A program made the translations under genes and the position numbers. A stretch of DNA of 64,000 bases from Nocardia pseudovaccinii NBRC 100343 (lineage in GTDB: Bacteria > Actinomycetota > Actinomycetes > Mycobacteriales > Mycobacteriaceae), in NCBI RefSeq assembly GCF_001613225.1, contig NZ_BDBY01000121.1:1-64000 (forward strand). The letters are read 5' to 3'. Of the stretch, positions 41,647-51,000 are shown piece by piece (within the stretch, counting starts at the first letter, position 1; every line of letters starts with the position of its first letter). Below the pieces are notes generated by a model. It had not been told where the DNA came from and made no database searches. It saw only the letters and a list, made by a program, of their open reading frames with translations.

Positions 41647-44409
41647 GTGACTGATCACTTCGTCTTTCTGACGCTGGGACTGGGCAACGGGGCCGTGTAC
41701 GCCGCCCTGGGCCTCGCCTTGGTCTTGACCTATCGAAGTTCCGGAGTCGTGAACTTCAGTACTGGTGCGGTGGCCTTGTATGTGGCGTACACCTACGGGT
41801 TCCTGCGCAAGGGGCAGCTACTCAATCCCGTTCCCGGCATGCGCAAGTCCATCGATCTCGGCGAGCACCTCGGTCTCGTTCCTGCGATGGTGATATCCCT
41901 GGCCGTCGCCGCCCTGCTGGGTGCACTGATCTATGCCGTCGTGTTCCGCCCGTTGCGTACCGCGCCTCCGGTGGCGAAAGCGGTGGCCTCGATCGGCGTG
42001 ATGCTGTTCGTTCAGGCATTGCTGGCGCTGCGGGTCGGGACCACCCCGGTGTCTGTCAAGGCGATTCTCCCGTCGGGAGTCGTGTCGGTCGGCGGCGCCC
42101 GCATTCCGGAGGACCGGTTGTGGTTCGCGGCCGTAGTACTGATCTTGGCGGTCGCGCTCGGCCTGCTATTTCGCTGGACCCGTTTCGGTTTGGCCACCCG
42201 TGCGGCCGCCGAAACGGAGAAAGGAGCCCTGGTCACAGGGCTTTCCCCGGAACGGATCGCCTTCGGGAACTGGGCCCTCAGCACGATGGTGGCGGGTTTG
42301 AGCGGAATCCTGATCGCGCCGATCGTGCCCCTCGTCCCGGTCTCCTACACACTGTTCATAGTGCCCGCGCTCGCGGCCGCGCTGGTAGGCAACTTCAATG
42401 CGCTCGGACTCACGGTGGCAGCCGGACTGGGTATCGGGATGTTGCAGTCGGAGACAACCCATCTCCAGACCACGATCAGCTGGTTCCCGCAGACCGGCGT
42501 GGCCGAGCTCATTCCGCTCATCCTCATCCTCATTTTCTTGGTAATTCGGGGTAAGCCACTCCCCACACGAGGCGCCATAAACCGGCAGACTCTCGGCCGG
42601 GCGCCCCGCCCCCGCAGGGTGGTGGTGCCGACGGTGGTCGCGGCCACGGCCGCACTCGCGGCTCTGCTACTGACCTCAGGCGGCTATCGAGCCGCCATCA
42701 TCACGACTCTGATTCTTGCCGTGATCGCGCTGTCCCAAGTGGTTGTGACCGGTTTCGCCGGGCAGATTTCACTCGCTCAGCTCACCTTGGCGGGGGTCGG
42801 CGCGTTCACTCTGAGCCGCCTGACCAGTGATCTGGGTGTGCCGTTTCCGATCGCTGTCCTTCTTGCTGCGCTCGCGGCCACCGTTATCGGGGTTATCGTC
42901 GGGCTTCCGGCCCTGCGCATCCGCGGGCTACCGGTCGCCGTCGTAACCTTGGCGTTGGCGGTCTTTCTGGAAGCCTTCTGGTTCCGCAACACCAACCTGA
43001 ACGGTGGGCTGGGCGGGGCGCACATCGAGAATCCGCGGCTGTTCGGCATCGATCTGGGAATCGGTGGTGGCGAAGGATATCCGCGCATTTCTTTCGGTGT
43101 CTTCTGCCTCGTCATCCTGGTTCTGGTCGCCCTTGGTGTCGTGAGGCTGCGCACCAGCCGACTCGGTGCCTCGATGCTCGCGGTCCGGGCCAACGAGCGC
43201 TCGGCAGCAGCGTGCGGAGTCGACGTGGCCCGGACCAAAATCAAGGCCTTCGCAATCGGCGCGTTCGTTGCCGGGCTGGGTGGAGCGCTGATGGGCTACC
43301 AGCAGACGGTTGCGACAGCCGAAACGTTCTCCACCATCGCCGGAATCGCATTGTTCGCCATCGTCTACATCGCCGGGATCACCTGCGTCTCCGGCGGAAT
43401 TCTCGCGGGCGTCATCGGACCGGGCAGCATTCTGTTCATTGTGATGGACCGTTTCCTGCACCTCGGGGACTACTACGCTGTTCTGTCCGGAGTCTTGTTG
43501 GTACTCACCGTCATCCGATACCCGGAAGGTCTCGTCGGCCACTTCCACGAGAACAGTGATCGAATCAGCAGATTGCTCAGCCGTTTTCGCCCAGTCCGAG
43601 CCGACGTCGCGAACCTTGCATCACCTCCCACTGCGAGCGAACCGCCGGTCCGCCGACCATCCGGTGACATCCTGTTGTCCGCCAAAGGAATCGGTGTCCG
43701 ATACGGCGGTGTCGTCGCCTTGGAGGACGTCAGCTTCGACGTGCGGGCCGGCGAAATCATTGGGCTCATCGGACCCAACGGGGCAGGCAAGACCACCTGT
43801 ATCGATGCAATCAGCGGGTTCACGAGGGCCTCGGGCAACATCACCCTCGGAGACGAGCGGATCGACGGGCACGAACCGCACAAGCGAAGCAGGTCGGGGC
43901 TGGGCCGCACCTTCCAAGGAATCGAATTGTACGACGATCTGACGGTACGCGAGAACGTCGCGGTCGGGGTCGTCGCGGCAGCCGAGCGGCCGGGCGGTGT
44001 GGCGCCGACGAGTGAGGAGATCGACTTTCTGTTCGGCGTCCTTCACCTCGCCGAAGTCGCCGACCGAACTGTCAGCGAGCTGTCCCAGGGCCAGCGCCAA
44101 TTGGTCTCTGTCGCGCGCGCGCTCGCCGGTCGTCCGCGAATCGTCCTGCTCGACGAGCCCGCAGCTGGGCTGGACAGCACCGAAAGCCAATGGCTCGGTG
44201 AGCGTTTGAAAGGAGTACGAAATGCCGGCGTAACCGTGCTGATAGTCGATCATGACATGGAGTTGGTCCTCGATCTCTGCGATCGAATCGTCGTCCTCGA
44301 CCTCGGCCGGGTGATCGCGGAGGGCACGCCAGGGCAAATCCAATCGAATCCCGACGTCGTTCGCGCGTATTTGGGCGACGCCGTAACTCCCACGGAGGTA
44401 CCGGCATGA
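41647..44409 (+). CDS. Fused LivH-LivM-LivG: two permease domains and an ATPase in one chain
   Basis: A 920-residue fusion. Residues about 1-300 are a LivH-type permease (GLGNGAVYAALGLALVLTYRSSGVVNFSTGA). Residues about 340-640 are a LivM-type permease (GFAGQISLAQLTLAGVGAFT, LRTSRLGASMLAVRANERSAAACGVD). Residues about 675-915 are a LivG-type ATPase with Walker A GPNGAGKT, Q-loop TFQGIELYDD, signature LSQGQRQLV, Walker B IVLLDEPAAGLD and switch His in IVDHDM. With the lipoprotein and LivF it forms a complete importer in three genes instead of five. The stop overlaps the LivF start by 4 bases (ATGA at 44406). Confidence 0.93.
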   Translation: MTDHFVFLTLGLGNGAVYAALGLALVLTYRSSGVVNFSTGAVALYVAYTYGFLRKGQLLNPVPGMRKSIDLGEHLGLVPAMVISLAVAALLGALIYAVVFRPLRTAPPVAKAVASIGVMLFVQALLALRVGTTPVSVKAILPSGVVSVGGARIPEDRLWFAAVVLILAVALGLLFRWTRFGLATRAAAETEKGALVTGLSPERIAFGNWALSTMVAGLSGILIAPIVPLVPVSYTLFIVPALAAALVGNFNALGLTVAAGLGIGMLQSETTHLQTTISWFPQTGVAELIPLILILIFLVIRGKPLPTRGAINRQTLGRAPRPRRVVVPTVVAATAALAALLLTSGGYRAAIITTLILAVIALSQVVVTGFAGQISLAQLTLAGVGAFTLSRLTSDLGVPFPIAVLLAALAATVIGVIVGLPALRIRGLPVAVVTLALAVFLEAFWFRNTNLNGGLGGAHIENPRLFGIDLGIGGGEGYPRISFGVFCLVILVLVALGVVRLRTSRLGASMLAVRANERSAAACGVDVARTKIKAFAIGAFVAGLGGALMGYQQTVATAETFSTIAGIALFAIVYIAGITCVSGGILAGVIGPGSILFIVMDRFLHLGDYYAVLSGVLLVLTVIRYPEGLVGHFHENSDRISRLLSRFRPVRADVANLASPPTASEPPVRRPSGDILLSAKGIGVRYGGVVALEDVSFDVRAGEIIGLIGPNGAGKTTCIDAISGFTRASGNITLGDERIDGHEPHKRSRSGLGRTFQGIELYDDLTVRENVAVGVVAAAERPGGVAPTSEEIDFLFGVLHLAEVADRTVSELSQGQRQLVSVARALAGRPRIVLLDEPAAGLDSTESQWLGERLKGVRNAGVTVLIVDHDMELVLDLCDRIVVLDLGRVIAEGTPGQIQSNPDVVRAYLGDAVTPTEVPA

Positions 44410-45131
44410 CTACCGTTCTCGAATGCCGGGGAATCGACGCCGGCTACACGGCGGCGAGTCCGTGCGTGCGCGGCATCGACATCACACTGGCCGAAGGCGA
44501 AGTGCTCTCGTTGGTCGGTCCGAACGGCGCGGGCAAGACCACGTTGCTGATGACTCTGGCCGGGCTCATGCCAAGCCTCGGCGGCACTATTTCCATCGTG
44601 GGCGCAAGAGTAAAGCCAGGGCGGGCGCGGGCCTCATCGCGGGCAGGGCTCGTTTTGGTGCCGGACGACCGGGCTCTTTTTACCGGGCTCACCGTACGTG
44701 AGAACCTCGAACTCGCGCGCCACCGGTCGGGCCCCGCCGTCTCCGACATGATCGAGTACTTCCCGAGACTCGGCGAGCGGATCAAGATCGCTGCGGGCAT
44801 GCTTTCCGGTGGTGAGCAACAGATGCTGGCGATCGGGCGGGCGTTGATGCAGAGCCCGAAGGTCCTTCTGATCGACGAGCTGAGCATGGGGCTGGCCCCG
44901 GTGATCGTCCAGTCACTACTGCCGGTCATTCGCCGCGTCGCCGATGAGAAGGGCACTGCGATCGTTCTGGTCGAGCAACATGTGCGGCTGGCGCTCAAAA
45001 TCTCCGACAACGCAATCGTTCTCGCACATGGGAGCGATGTATTGCGCGGCAGCGCAGCGGAACTGGCGGCCGATCCGGACAAGATCGAGCACGCATACCT
45101 CGGATCGAAACAGAGCACCGACGGGGTCTGA
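44406..45131 (+). CDS. LivF-type ABC transporter ATP-binding protein
   Basis: A 241-residue ATPase with Walker A GPNGAGKT, signature LSGGEQQMLAIGRAL, Walker B VLLIDELSMGLAP and switch His in VLVEQHVRLAL. The LivF-specific LSMGLAPVIVQ is clear. It is the second ATPase of the importer and is coupled by a 4-base overlap to the fused permease gene. A stem at 45145-45182 follows the stop by 14 bases and probably ends the operon. Confidence 0.93.
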   Translation: MTTVLECRGIDAGYTAASPCVRGIDITLAEGEVLSLVGPNGAGKTTLLMTLAGLMPSLGGTISIVGARVKPGRARASSRAGLVLVPDDRALFTGLTVRENLELARHRSGPAVSDMIEYFPRLGERIKIAAGMLSGGEQQMLAIGRALMQSPKVLLIDELSMGLAPVIVQSLLPVIRRVADEKGTAIVLVEQHVRLALKISDNAIVLAHGSDVLRGSAAELAADPDKIEHAYLGSKQSTDGV

Positions 45132-45144
45132 CCACACCAGAACC

Positions 45145-45182
45145 CCGATGTCGCCCCGCGGTCACAGGTGCGGCGACATCGG
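45145..45182 (+). terminator. Terminator after the importer operon
   Basis: CCGATGTCGCC at 45145-45155 pairs perfectly with 45172-45182 across a 16-base loop, 14 bases after the LivF stop codon. Confidence 0.6.
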
Positions 45183-45214
45183 CGTCGGCCCAGGTGCAAA
45201 GCCTCACCTGAACG

Positions 45215-45457
45215 AACGCGAACCGGATCTGGGTCGCGATCGCCGCGCTCGCCCTGGACCTGACCGCCTGGCTGCAGACTATTGGCCTGCATGGTCGTCG
45301 CGCCCGCCGCTGGGAACCGAAAACACTGCGCTTGCAGCTATTCTCGATCCCAGCAAGGATCGCTCGTCACGCCCGACGCATCCACCTCCGCTTATCACGA
45401 CATCACCACCGCACCGGCCTGCTCCTGCCCGCCCTGGACCGCCTGCAACCAGGCTGA
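45215..45457 (+). pseudogene. IS1380 family transposase C-terminal fragment
   Basis: An uninterrupted 80-codon stretch reads NRIWVAIAALALDLTAWLQ, RRARRWEPKTLRLQLFSIPARIARHARR and ends LLLPALDRLQPG. This is the usual C-terminus of IS1380-type transposases (family pattern ANRIWCxxVALACDLTAWxQ, RRWEPKRLRLRLFSIxARLxxHARR). The catalytic part is missing. It lies right after the importer terminator and marks the left edge of the foreign block. Bases 45458-45592 hold nothing else recognised. Confidence 0.6.
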
Positions 45458-45592
45458 CCAGCAAAACCAACCCCTACAACCAAGAAAGACTTCTCATCCG
45501 GGCCCGTGGGACCCGGCAGCCACGCCGTGGGGTGTGCACCGACATCTCCTGCGGCAGCCGCGACCTCGATGTCGCCGAGCCGCGTAACACCA

Positions 45593-47566
45593 TCAGTTCG
45601 TCTTGGTATTTTTCAAGTGGCGGCCGATGTAGCCGATATAGATCTTGCGGTCTTGGGACCAGCGGTCGAGGTAGTGCATGCGTGGGCTGATCGTGCCGTT
45701 TGTGCCGATCTTGAAGTGGGCTTGCATCTCAATCTTTCCCGTGGATGAGACTTCCAACGGGACCGGGAACCGCCGTTGATCACCCCACTGCTGCATCGTT
45801 ACCGCGGTTTCTCTACGCCCGTGCTTCTTCGCCGAAATCGCTCGATAGCCATCGGGAGGTTGCATCAGATAGTCATGTACCCCACTGGACCAGGCACCGT
45901 CAGAGCGGGCACGGATGTAGCCCAGCAGCGCGAGCACAGCCTCCCAGCAGGTGCGGGCAGATGTGCACAGTGGGTCGTGGTCTGCTAAGGATTGGCATTC
46001 CTCCGGATTACCGGTGAACACGATGCCTTCGCTTTCGACGTCCCGCAAAAGTCTCAACAGATCGTGATAATCGTTCGGGTATTCGGTGATTTCCGAATCG
46101 GGCGTGAGCGAGTTGGCTACCTCGAAGGCCTTGACCTCTCGGAGTTTCCCACGTAGCCAGCGAGTTTCATCCGAGAGTCGCTGTCGCTCGTCCTGTGCCT
46201 CACCCGCCTCGAGCTGCCAGCCCTGAACTTCTTCGTGAAGTTCGGCGAGCTCGTCTCTCAGCTCATCGATCTCTTCCTGCTTCTGGTTCACCAGCTGCAC
46301 GGCGGCCCCACGTAGTTCGTCCCGGTCTGTGCTTTGCTCGGCCCGTTGTCTGATGGACTCGAGCTCTGTCCGGTTGATACTCGTCAGACCCAACACCTCC
46401 ATCACGAGGTGCAGAGCTTGCTCCGGCGCCGCGTCGGCCTTGTCCGGCATCTCTTCCGGAGTACGAGGCGGGGCGGTAGCCGTTTCGATGCCGGTATCGC
46501 GGCGGGTGTCGTCGACCGGCACAAGGGTTTCAACAGCCACCGGAGGGCGTGAGGTCGAAACCTCAGGTGGCGCAGGATTTTCGATCGGAGCTGTGTGCTT
46601 GTCCGGTGTGGGCTTCGCAAGCAGGCCTGTCAGAGCTTCATTGTTTTCGACTCGGTTCAGAGTCCGGACATACTTCAAAATATCCGGCGGCAACCTGCGC
46701 TGCATCGCATTGCGGCGAGCAGTGCGGCCGAGTATCCGCTGTAGTGCGTGCGTCGAGAGATCGGCGAGCGGCCCCGGGCCGAGATACCTGTGTTGCCGAT
46801 GGTTTCCGGGTTCGGCCGGATCGGCACCCGGCATGAAAGTCCGTATGGTCCAAGGAGATACGGCATGCGAGTCGCCGATAACATTGCGTAATTCAGCAGT
46901 CGCGAGGGGGTCGAGCACGGCAACTTCGGCTTGCCCGACAACCTGCTGGGTCCACAGAGCGACCTTCTCGTAGAACCGATCGAAATCCAGCCGCTCATCG
47001 GTGCCCGCGACCACGATCAACCCGTGGCGGTCGGGATCGGTGATACGAGCAGCGAGCTCCTCCACACTGTGGATACCTATCCGCGCAGGCTGCGGTGTCA
47101 ACTGCAGTGATTCATCCGGGCACACAGGTAGCAGGTCGACCAGAGTTGTGACCACGCGAGGGGCCTGCACCCAATTCCTACGGCTGTTTCCGACTTCGAG
47201 AAGGAACCACCCGCTGCCGCCGTGCGCCGAAGCGCAGGCGGAGAACTCGGTTGTCCACGTGCCGGTGCCCGGCTGCTCCTCGGTGAGCCGGAAACGCAGG
47301 AGATCTGCGCTTCCGACCGAATGACGGACAATCGTCAGAGACCGAGTGCCGTCGATCTGCGTGCCGGTCGAACTCAGATCGACGCCCCACCTCTTCTGCC
47401 GTTCCAGCCACCCCTCGAACTCCCGTGTAATGATCGACAGTGACGAACCATCCGTATCAAAGTGGGCGAACGACCGGTAAGGCTGGTTGTCGGCACTGGG
47501 TCCCGAAAGACGCGATTTCGTAGCGAGAGCGAGGGGAGTCGGAGCCACTGGAATCACCTGTCCCAT
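45593..47566 (-). CDS. Large coiled-coil protein of unknown function
   Basis: A 657-residue protein not assigned to a family. Residues about 1-290 form a globular domain (start MGQVIPVAPTPLAL; FEGWLERQKRWG; LIVVAGTDERLDFD). Residues about 300-385 are Pro/Thr-rich and probably disordered. Residues about 400-480 are a charged coiled coil (QKQEEIDELRDELAELHEE). Residues about 505-657 form a compact C-terminal domain ending HYLDRWSQDRKIYIGYIGRHL. I recall that ending from proteins of variable actinobacterial islands, but not its function. ATG 47566 is preferred because the frame upstream loses protein-like composition. The gene sits alone in a block flanked by IS fragments, so an accessory role such as defence is possible but not shown. 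Confidence 0.7.
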   Translation of the reverse strand: MGQVIPVAPTPLALATKSRLSGPSADNQPYRSFAHFDTDGSSLSIITREFEGWLERQKRWGVDLSSTGTQIDGTRSLTIVRHSVGSADLLRFRLTEEQPGTGTWTTEFSACASAHGGSGWFLLEVGNSRRNWVQAPRVVTTLVDLLPVCPDESLQLTPQPARIGIHSVEELAARITDPDRHGLIVVAGTDERLDFDRFYEKVALWTQQVVGQAEVAVLDPLATAELRNVIGDSHAVSPWTIRTFMPGADPAEPGNHRQHRYLGPGPLADLSTHALQRILGRTARRNAMQRRLPPDILKYVRTLNRVENNEALTGLLAKPTPDKHTAPIENPAPPEVSTSRPPVAVETLVPVDDTRRDTGIETATAPPRTPEEMPDKADAAPEQALHLVMEVLGLTSINRTELESIRQRAEQSTDRDELRGAAVQLVNQKQEEIDELRDELAELHEEVQGWQLEAGEAQDERQRLSDETRWLRGKLREVKAFEVANSLTPDSEITEYPNDYHDLLRLLRDVESEGIVFTGNPEECQSLADHDPLCTSARTCWEAVLALLGYIRARSDGAWSSGVHDYLMQPPDGYRAISAKKHGRRETAVTMQQWGDQRRFPVPLEVSSTGKIEMQAHFKIGTNGTISPRMHYLDRWSQDRKIYIGYIGRHLKNTKTN

Positions 47567-47662
47567 AGTCGATTCGGACCGTAGACACAACTTTCGTCGA
47601 AAACCTGGCGCAGTACCGCGAGAACAAGGAAATCTCGGCAACCTCACCCCAATTACGTCGAG

Positions 47663-47857
47663 GTGCCGGCGGATGACGGGACGACGCTGCGCGTGCATTA
47701 CCCAGAAGATCCGGCCGCACGCGCGATCCGGGCCGCGTGGGCAGTCCTGGCGACGTCCGAGCGGCCGTTCCTCTGTGCATTCCGGGACTCGAATCCGATC
47801 ACGCGCGGCGGGGTGCAGTTCGCGAAAATCCTGGCGCCGCAGTGCGTTCACCGGTGA
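47663..47857 (+). CDS. Hypothetical small ORF
   Basis: A 64-codon frame on the plus strand between two divergent genes, with strongly GC-rich third positions (as real genes here have) and a readable product (DDGTTLRVHYPEDPAARAIRAAW, then FAKILAPQC). No family is recognised and no good ribosome site is seen. It overlaps the 5' extension of the coiled-coil gene frame, which is one reason to shorten that gene. It may be a relic. The rest of 47567-47956 shows only a 6-bp stem at 47888-47905. Confidence 0.3.
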   Translation: MPADDGTTLRVHYPEDPAARAIRAAWAVLATSERPFLCAFRDSNPITRGGVQFAKILAPQCVHR

Positions 47858-47956
47858 CCATCACCTCGGCCGGAGACACCGAAGAATCCGCAGTCCCGCC
47901 TGCGGGGTCGGCGGATCTTCGCCACAGGCGAGTGAAAAACTGCAACGCGTGTCAGT

Positions 47957-49480
47957 ATGTGTGTCATGTTCTCTGTCCGCGCACACGGTGGTGTGCTCAG
48001 CATCATCCTGACGGTCGCCTGCGTGATCGCGGCCTTCGGCGTGGCGCCTCGTGCCGCCGCCACTCCCGCGGTGGTCGCCCCAGCCAGTCCAATCGGGCAT
48101 GCGGGCCGGTGGATCACCGATGCCACCGGGCGGGTAGTGCTGGTGACAGGGGTGAACATGGTGAACAAGCTCACCCCGTACACGCCGGCGGCCGCGGGGT
48201 TCAACGATGCGGATGCGGCGTTCCTGGCCGATAACGGGTTCAGCGCGGTCCGCGTGGGGGTGCTGTGGGAGGCCGTCGAGCCGCAGGCGGGGGTGTTCGA
48301 CGACAACTATCTCGCGAGCATCGCGGCGACAGTCACGGTGCTCGGCTCACACGGGATCGTGTCGCTACTCGATTTCCATCAGGACATGTACAACGAGACA
48401 TTCCAGGGCGAGGGCGAGCCGGCCTGGGCGATCGACGACAACGGCCTGCCTCCGAAACCGCAGCTGGGCTTCCCGGGCAACTACTTCTCCCAGCCTGCGC
48501 TGCAGACGGCGTACGACAACTTCTGGAACAACGCGACCGTGAACGGCAAAGGCCTGCAGGACTGGTATGCCGCGGCGGTCGAGCATGTGGCCGGGTATTT
48601 CAACGGCAACCGACTCGTGCTCGGCTACGACCTGTTCAACGAGCCCTTCCCCGGCAGCAAGTACAGCGTGTGCTTCGCCCCGGGTGGCTGCCCGGCCCAG
48701 GACGCCGAACTCACCGCGTTCTTCAGCAAGGTCAACACGGCGGTGCGCCAGGCCAACTCGGGTGCGCTGCTGTTCGGCGAGCCGTGGCTGCCCTTCGACG
48801 TCGGGACTCCGTCCGCGATCGGCTCGACCGGTGATGCCAACGCGGGCTTGTCGTTTCATGACTACTGCCCGTTCGACAGCGTCGCTGCCCAGCTGAATAT
48901 CGCCTGTCCCCCTTTCAATACCGCCACGTTCGACAATGCCGAGAAGGTCAGCGCCCGGACCGGTGATGCGCTGCTGCTGACCGAGTTCGGCGCCTCCACC
49001 GACGCGGGGGTGCTCTCCAGCGTGGTGGCTGCCGCGAATACCGCCCGGGTGGGCTGGATGATGTGGGCGTTCTGCAACTGCGGCGACCCGACCACCTCGG
49101 GCTCAGCCGAAGGCCTGGTGAACGACCCCGCGGCAGCTCCCACCGGGAACAACGTCAACGCCACGATGCTTAAAGCGCTGGCCGTCCCGCACCCCGAGCT
49201 GGTCTCGGGGACGCCGCAAACATACAGATACGACACCTCGTCCAGTGTCTTCACGCTCGCCTACAGCACCGCCCACGCCAATGGCAGCGGGAACTTCGAT
49301 GCGGGCGCGGAGACCACGATCGCGGTCCCCGCCGTGCAATACCCCAGCGGCTACCAGGTATCAGTGACCGGCGGCAAAGTCGTCTCAACGGGTCCAGTCC
49401 TCGTCGTCGCCAGTTGCTCGGACAACAGTACCGTGAACGTCACGATCCGACCGGGGTCAGGAACCTCGGGTTCATGCTAG
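47957..49480 (+). CDS. Secreted GH5 glycoside hydrolase, endoglycoceramidase-like
   Basis: A 507-residue secreted enzyme. After a signal peptide (hydrophobic SIILTVACVIAAFGV, cleavage near AAATPA) comes a (beta/alpha)8 GH5 domain. The acid/base Glu is in LGYDLFNEPF and the nucleophile Glu in LLLTEFGAS, with GVNMVNKLTPYTP and LLDFHQDMYNETF typical of endoglycoceramidases, which cut the glycan from ceramide. A C-terminal beta-sandwich follows (FTLAYSTAHANGSGNFDAGAETTIAVP). Two Cys-rich spots suggest disulfides. Relatives occur in Rhodococcus and in pathogens meeting animal glycolipids. GTG 47957 or ATG 47966 may be the start. It has no metabolic link to its neighbours. Confidence 0.88.
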   Translation: MCVMFSVRAHGGVLSIILTVACVIAAFGVAPRAAATPAVVAPASPIGHAGRWITDATGRVVLVTGVNMVNKLTPYTPAAAGFNDADAAFLADNGFSAVRVGVLWEAVEPQAGVFDDNYLASIAATVTVLGSHGIVSLLDFHQDMYNETFQGEGEPAWAIDDNGLPPKPQLGFPGNYFSQPALQTAYDNFWNNATVNGKGLQDWYAAAVEHVAGYFNGNRLVLGYDLFNEPFPGSKYSVCFAPGGCPAQDAELTAFFSKVNTAVRQANSGALLFGEPWLPFDVGTPSAIGSTGDANAGLSFHDYCPFDSVAAQLNIACPPFNTATFDNAEKVSARTGDALLLTEFGASTDAGVLSSVVAAANTARVGWMMWAFCNCGDPTTSGSAEGLVNDPAAAPTGNNVNATMLKALAVPHPELVSGTPQTYRYDTSSSVFTLAYSTAHANGSGNFDAGAETTIAVPAVQYPSGYQVSVTGGKVVSTGPVLVVASCSDNSTVNVTIRPGSGTSGSC

Positions 49481-49487
49481 TGCTGCG

Positions 49488-49690
49488 TCACGCAACGTTC
49501 GGTAGGTAATCGGGACGTCGGATTTTGGAGCCGACGGCGAAGTCGCAGACTGGTCCGGGATGCTGGCTACGCTGGCGGACGTACTCGCCGATCACCGCAT
49601 CCTGCTCGTCGTGGCCGCGGTGATCGGTGCCGTTCAACCAGGAGGGACAGGCCGGTAGGAAGACCAGCTCGATCTGGTTGGCCGTGCCCC
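49488..49690 (-). pseudogene. IS630 family transposase C-terminal fragment
   Basis: The minus strand reads ANQIELVFLPACPSWLN, then GTDHRGHDEQDAVIGEYVRQRSQ and the end SKIRRPDYLPNVA. This matches the end of IS630-type transposases, but the usual block after SWLN (about 15 residues, with the catalytic Glu) has been deleted, so the fragment is inactive. Its stop lies 8 bases beyond the GH5 gene stop. Confidence 0.6.
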
Positions 49691-49889
49691 ATGGCCGAAC
49701 CTCACGACGCTTGCTCAAGGGTGCGGTTTCGACAATGGTGCGGGTTCGACCGCGAAAGCCTTTGGCGTCCTTCCGGTTCAATCCGATGGTCGCCACCGTC
49801 GACCGCCCCGGACCCGCCGGTGAACCCGTGCTGCCAGGCGTCGGCTGCGCGCGAAGCGGAAGAATCGGCGCAGCACGGTGACGTCGCTG

Positions 49890-50480
49890 GCGAGACTTGG
49901 GCCGGGTATTCAGGAACGCCTCGATGTCGCCGATCTCGACTTGCATCGCCGGGTGCAGTTCGCGCTCACGCTGGGCCGCCGTCCCGTCCTCTCCAGCCAG
50001 CTCAGCCAGGATTGTGGTGACCGACCGCTGACAGGCGTCCGTGACTTCATCCTCGATGAACATCGCCGAGAGCCGGACATACCGCATTGCCGATCCGACG
50101 GTCCAATTGCCTAAAGGTTGTTGAATGGCAACGAGATCCACGCCGCGTTCGGTTGCTATGGGTCGCGCACGCGCGGCCGCAATGCTTGCGAGCTGAACCG
50201 CTTGGCCCGGACACCTTCGCGCCCTTGCCGAACCGCACACGCACCTTCCCGAACGGGCCACGATCGAAATGAATATCCGGAAGCTCCAGCAGCGCAGCCT
50301 CTTCCGACCGCAGCCCAGCATGATAGAGCATCCGGAACAACGCGTAGTCCCTTGCCGCAGGCGAGTATTTGCGGGCAGTCGCGATCCGGGCCCTCATGAT
50401 CTCGAAGAATCGCTCACCTGTTCCGGCGTCGGCAGCGGCAACAGATCAGGCGAATCATTACCCACATGACGAGAGACATT
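49890..50480 (-). pseudogene. Tyrosine recombinase (phage-type integrase) remnant
   Basis: Minus-strand pieces give ARDYALFRMLYHAGLRSEEAALLELPDI, which holds the first catalytic Arg, and VRFGKGAKVSGP. In another frame follow GVDLVAIQQPLGNWTVGSAMRYVRLSAMFIED and VTTILAELAGED, the C-terminal LGHW..TMRYV box of integrases, here with NW for HW. The middle, with the Lys and second catalytic Arg, is damaged by frameshift. It lies directly after the IS1380 fragment and so belongs to the same layer of mobile DNA. Confidence 0.6.
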
Positions 50481-50506
50481 GAACTCGTCGACCGGGCAGA
50501 GCAGCC

Positions 50507-50900
50507 TCACCCCGAACGCGGCCTCGATCTCGGCGCCCTTGCGGACCTCGCCGTCGGCACGGAGGCGGGAGTCCACACCTGGTCCGGGATCAGGTTGACC
50601 GCTTCGACGATGGTGTCGGTGAGGGTGAACGCCAGCCAGTACTGGCCCTGGCGGGCGGTGCAGTAGTCGAGGAAATCATGGTTCCGCCGCCGTAATCGGT
50701 GCGCACCAGCACTGTGCGGCCCACCCGATAGCCCGGCTGCCACGGCAGCTGCGCCGACGCGGCAGCCAGGACCGTTAGTGATCGACCGCGGTATTCGCGC
50801 CGGCGTTCCCGGGCCGCAGCAGCTCGGCCAGGGGTTCACCGGGGCCGCCGGGCCGTGATCGACGAACGCCAGCAACGGGTGAAAGCCTTACCCTTCATCG
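50507..50900 (-). pseudogene. IS1380 family transposase central fragment
   Basis: Minus-strand sequence reads HPLLAFVDHGPA and then, after a frameshifted part, NHDFLDYCTARQGQYWLAFTLTDTIVEAVNLIPDQVWTPA, the middle of an IS1380-type transposase. Both ends are missing. It points toward the other IS1380 piece at 45215 and marks the right edge of the foreign block. Bases 50901-51000 hold nothing recognised. Confidence 0.6.
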
Positions 50901-51000
50901 ATGCAGCGAATTCAACTTGGACGAGTCGAATTATCGCAGCTCAGAGCACCCTTCGCCGTTCCAAGATCATCAAAAGCCCACTATGCATGATAGGCCGAGG

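Noticed and set aside
47888..47905. Terminator or attenuator before the GH5 gene
   Set aside because: A 6-bp stem without T-run in a GC-rich gap is expected by chance, and no gene ends just before it.
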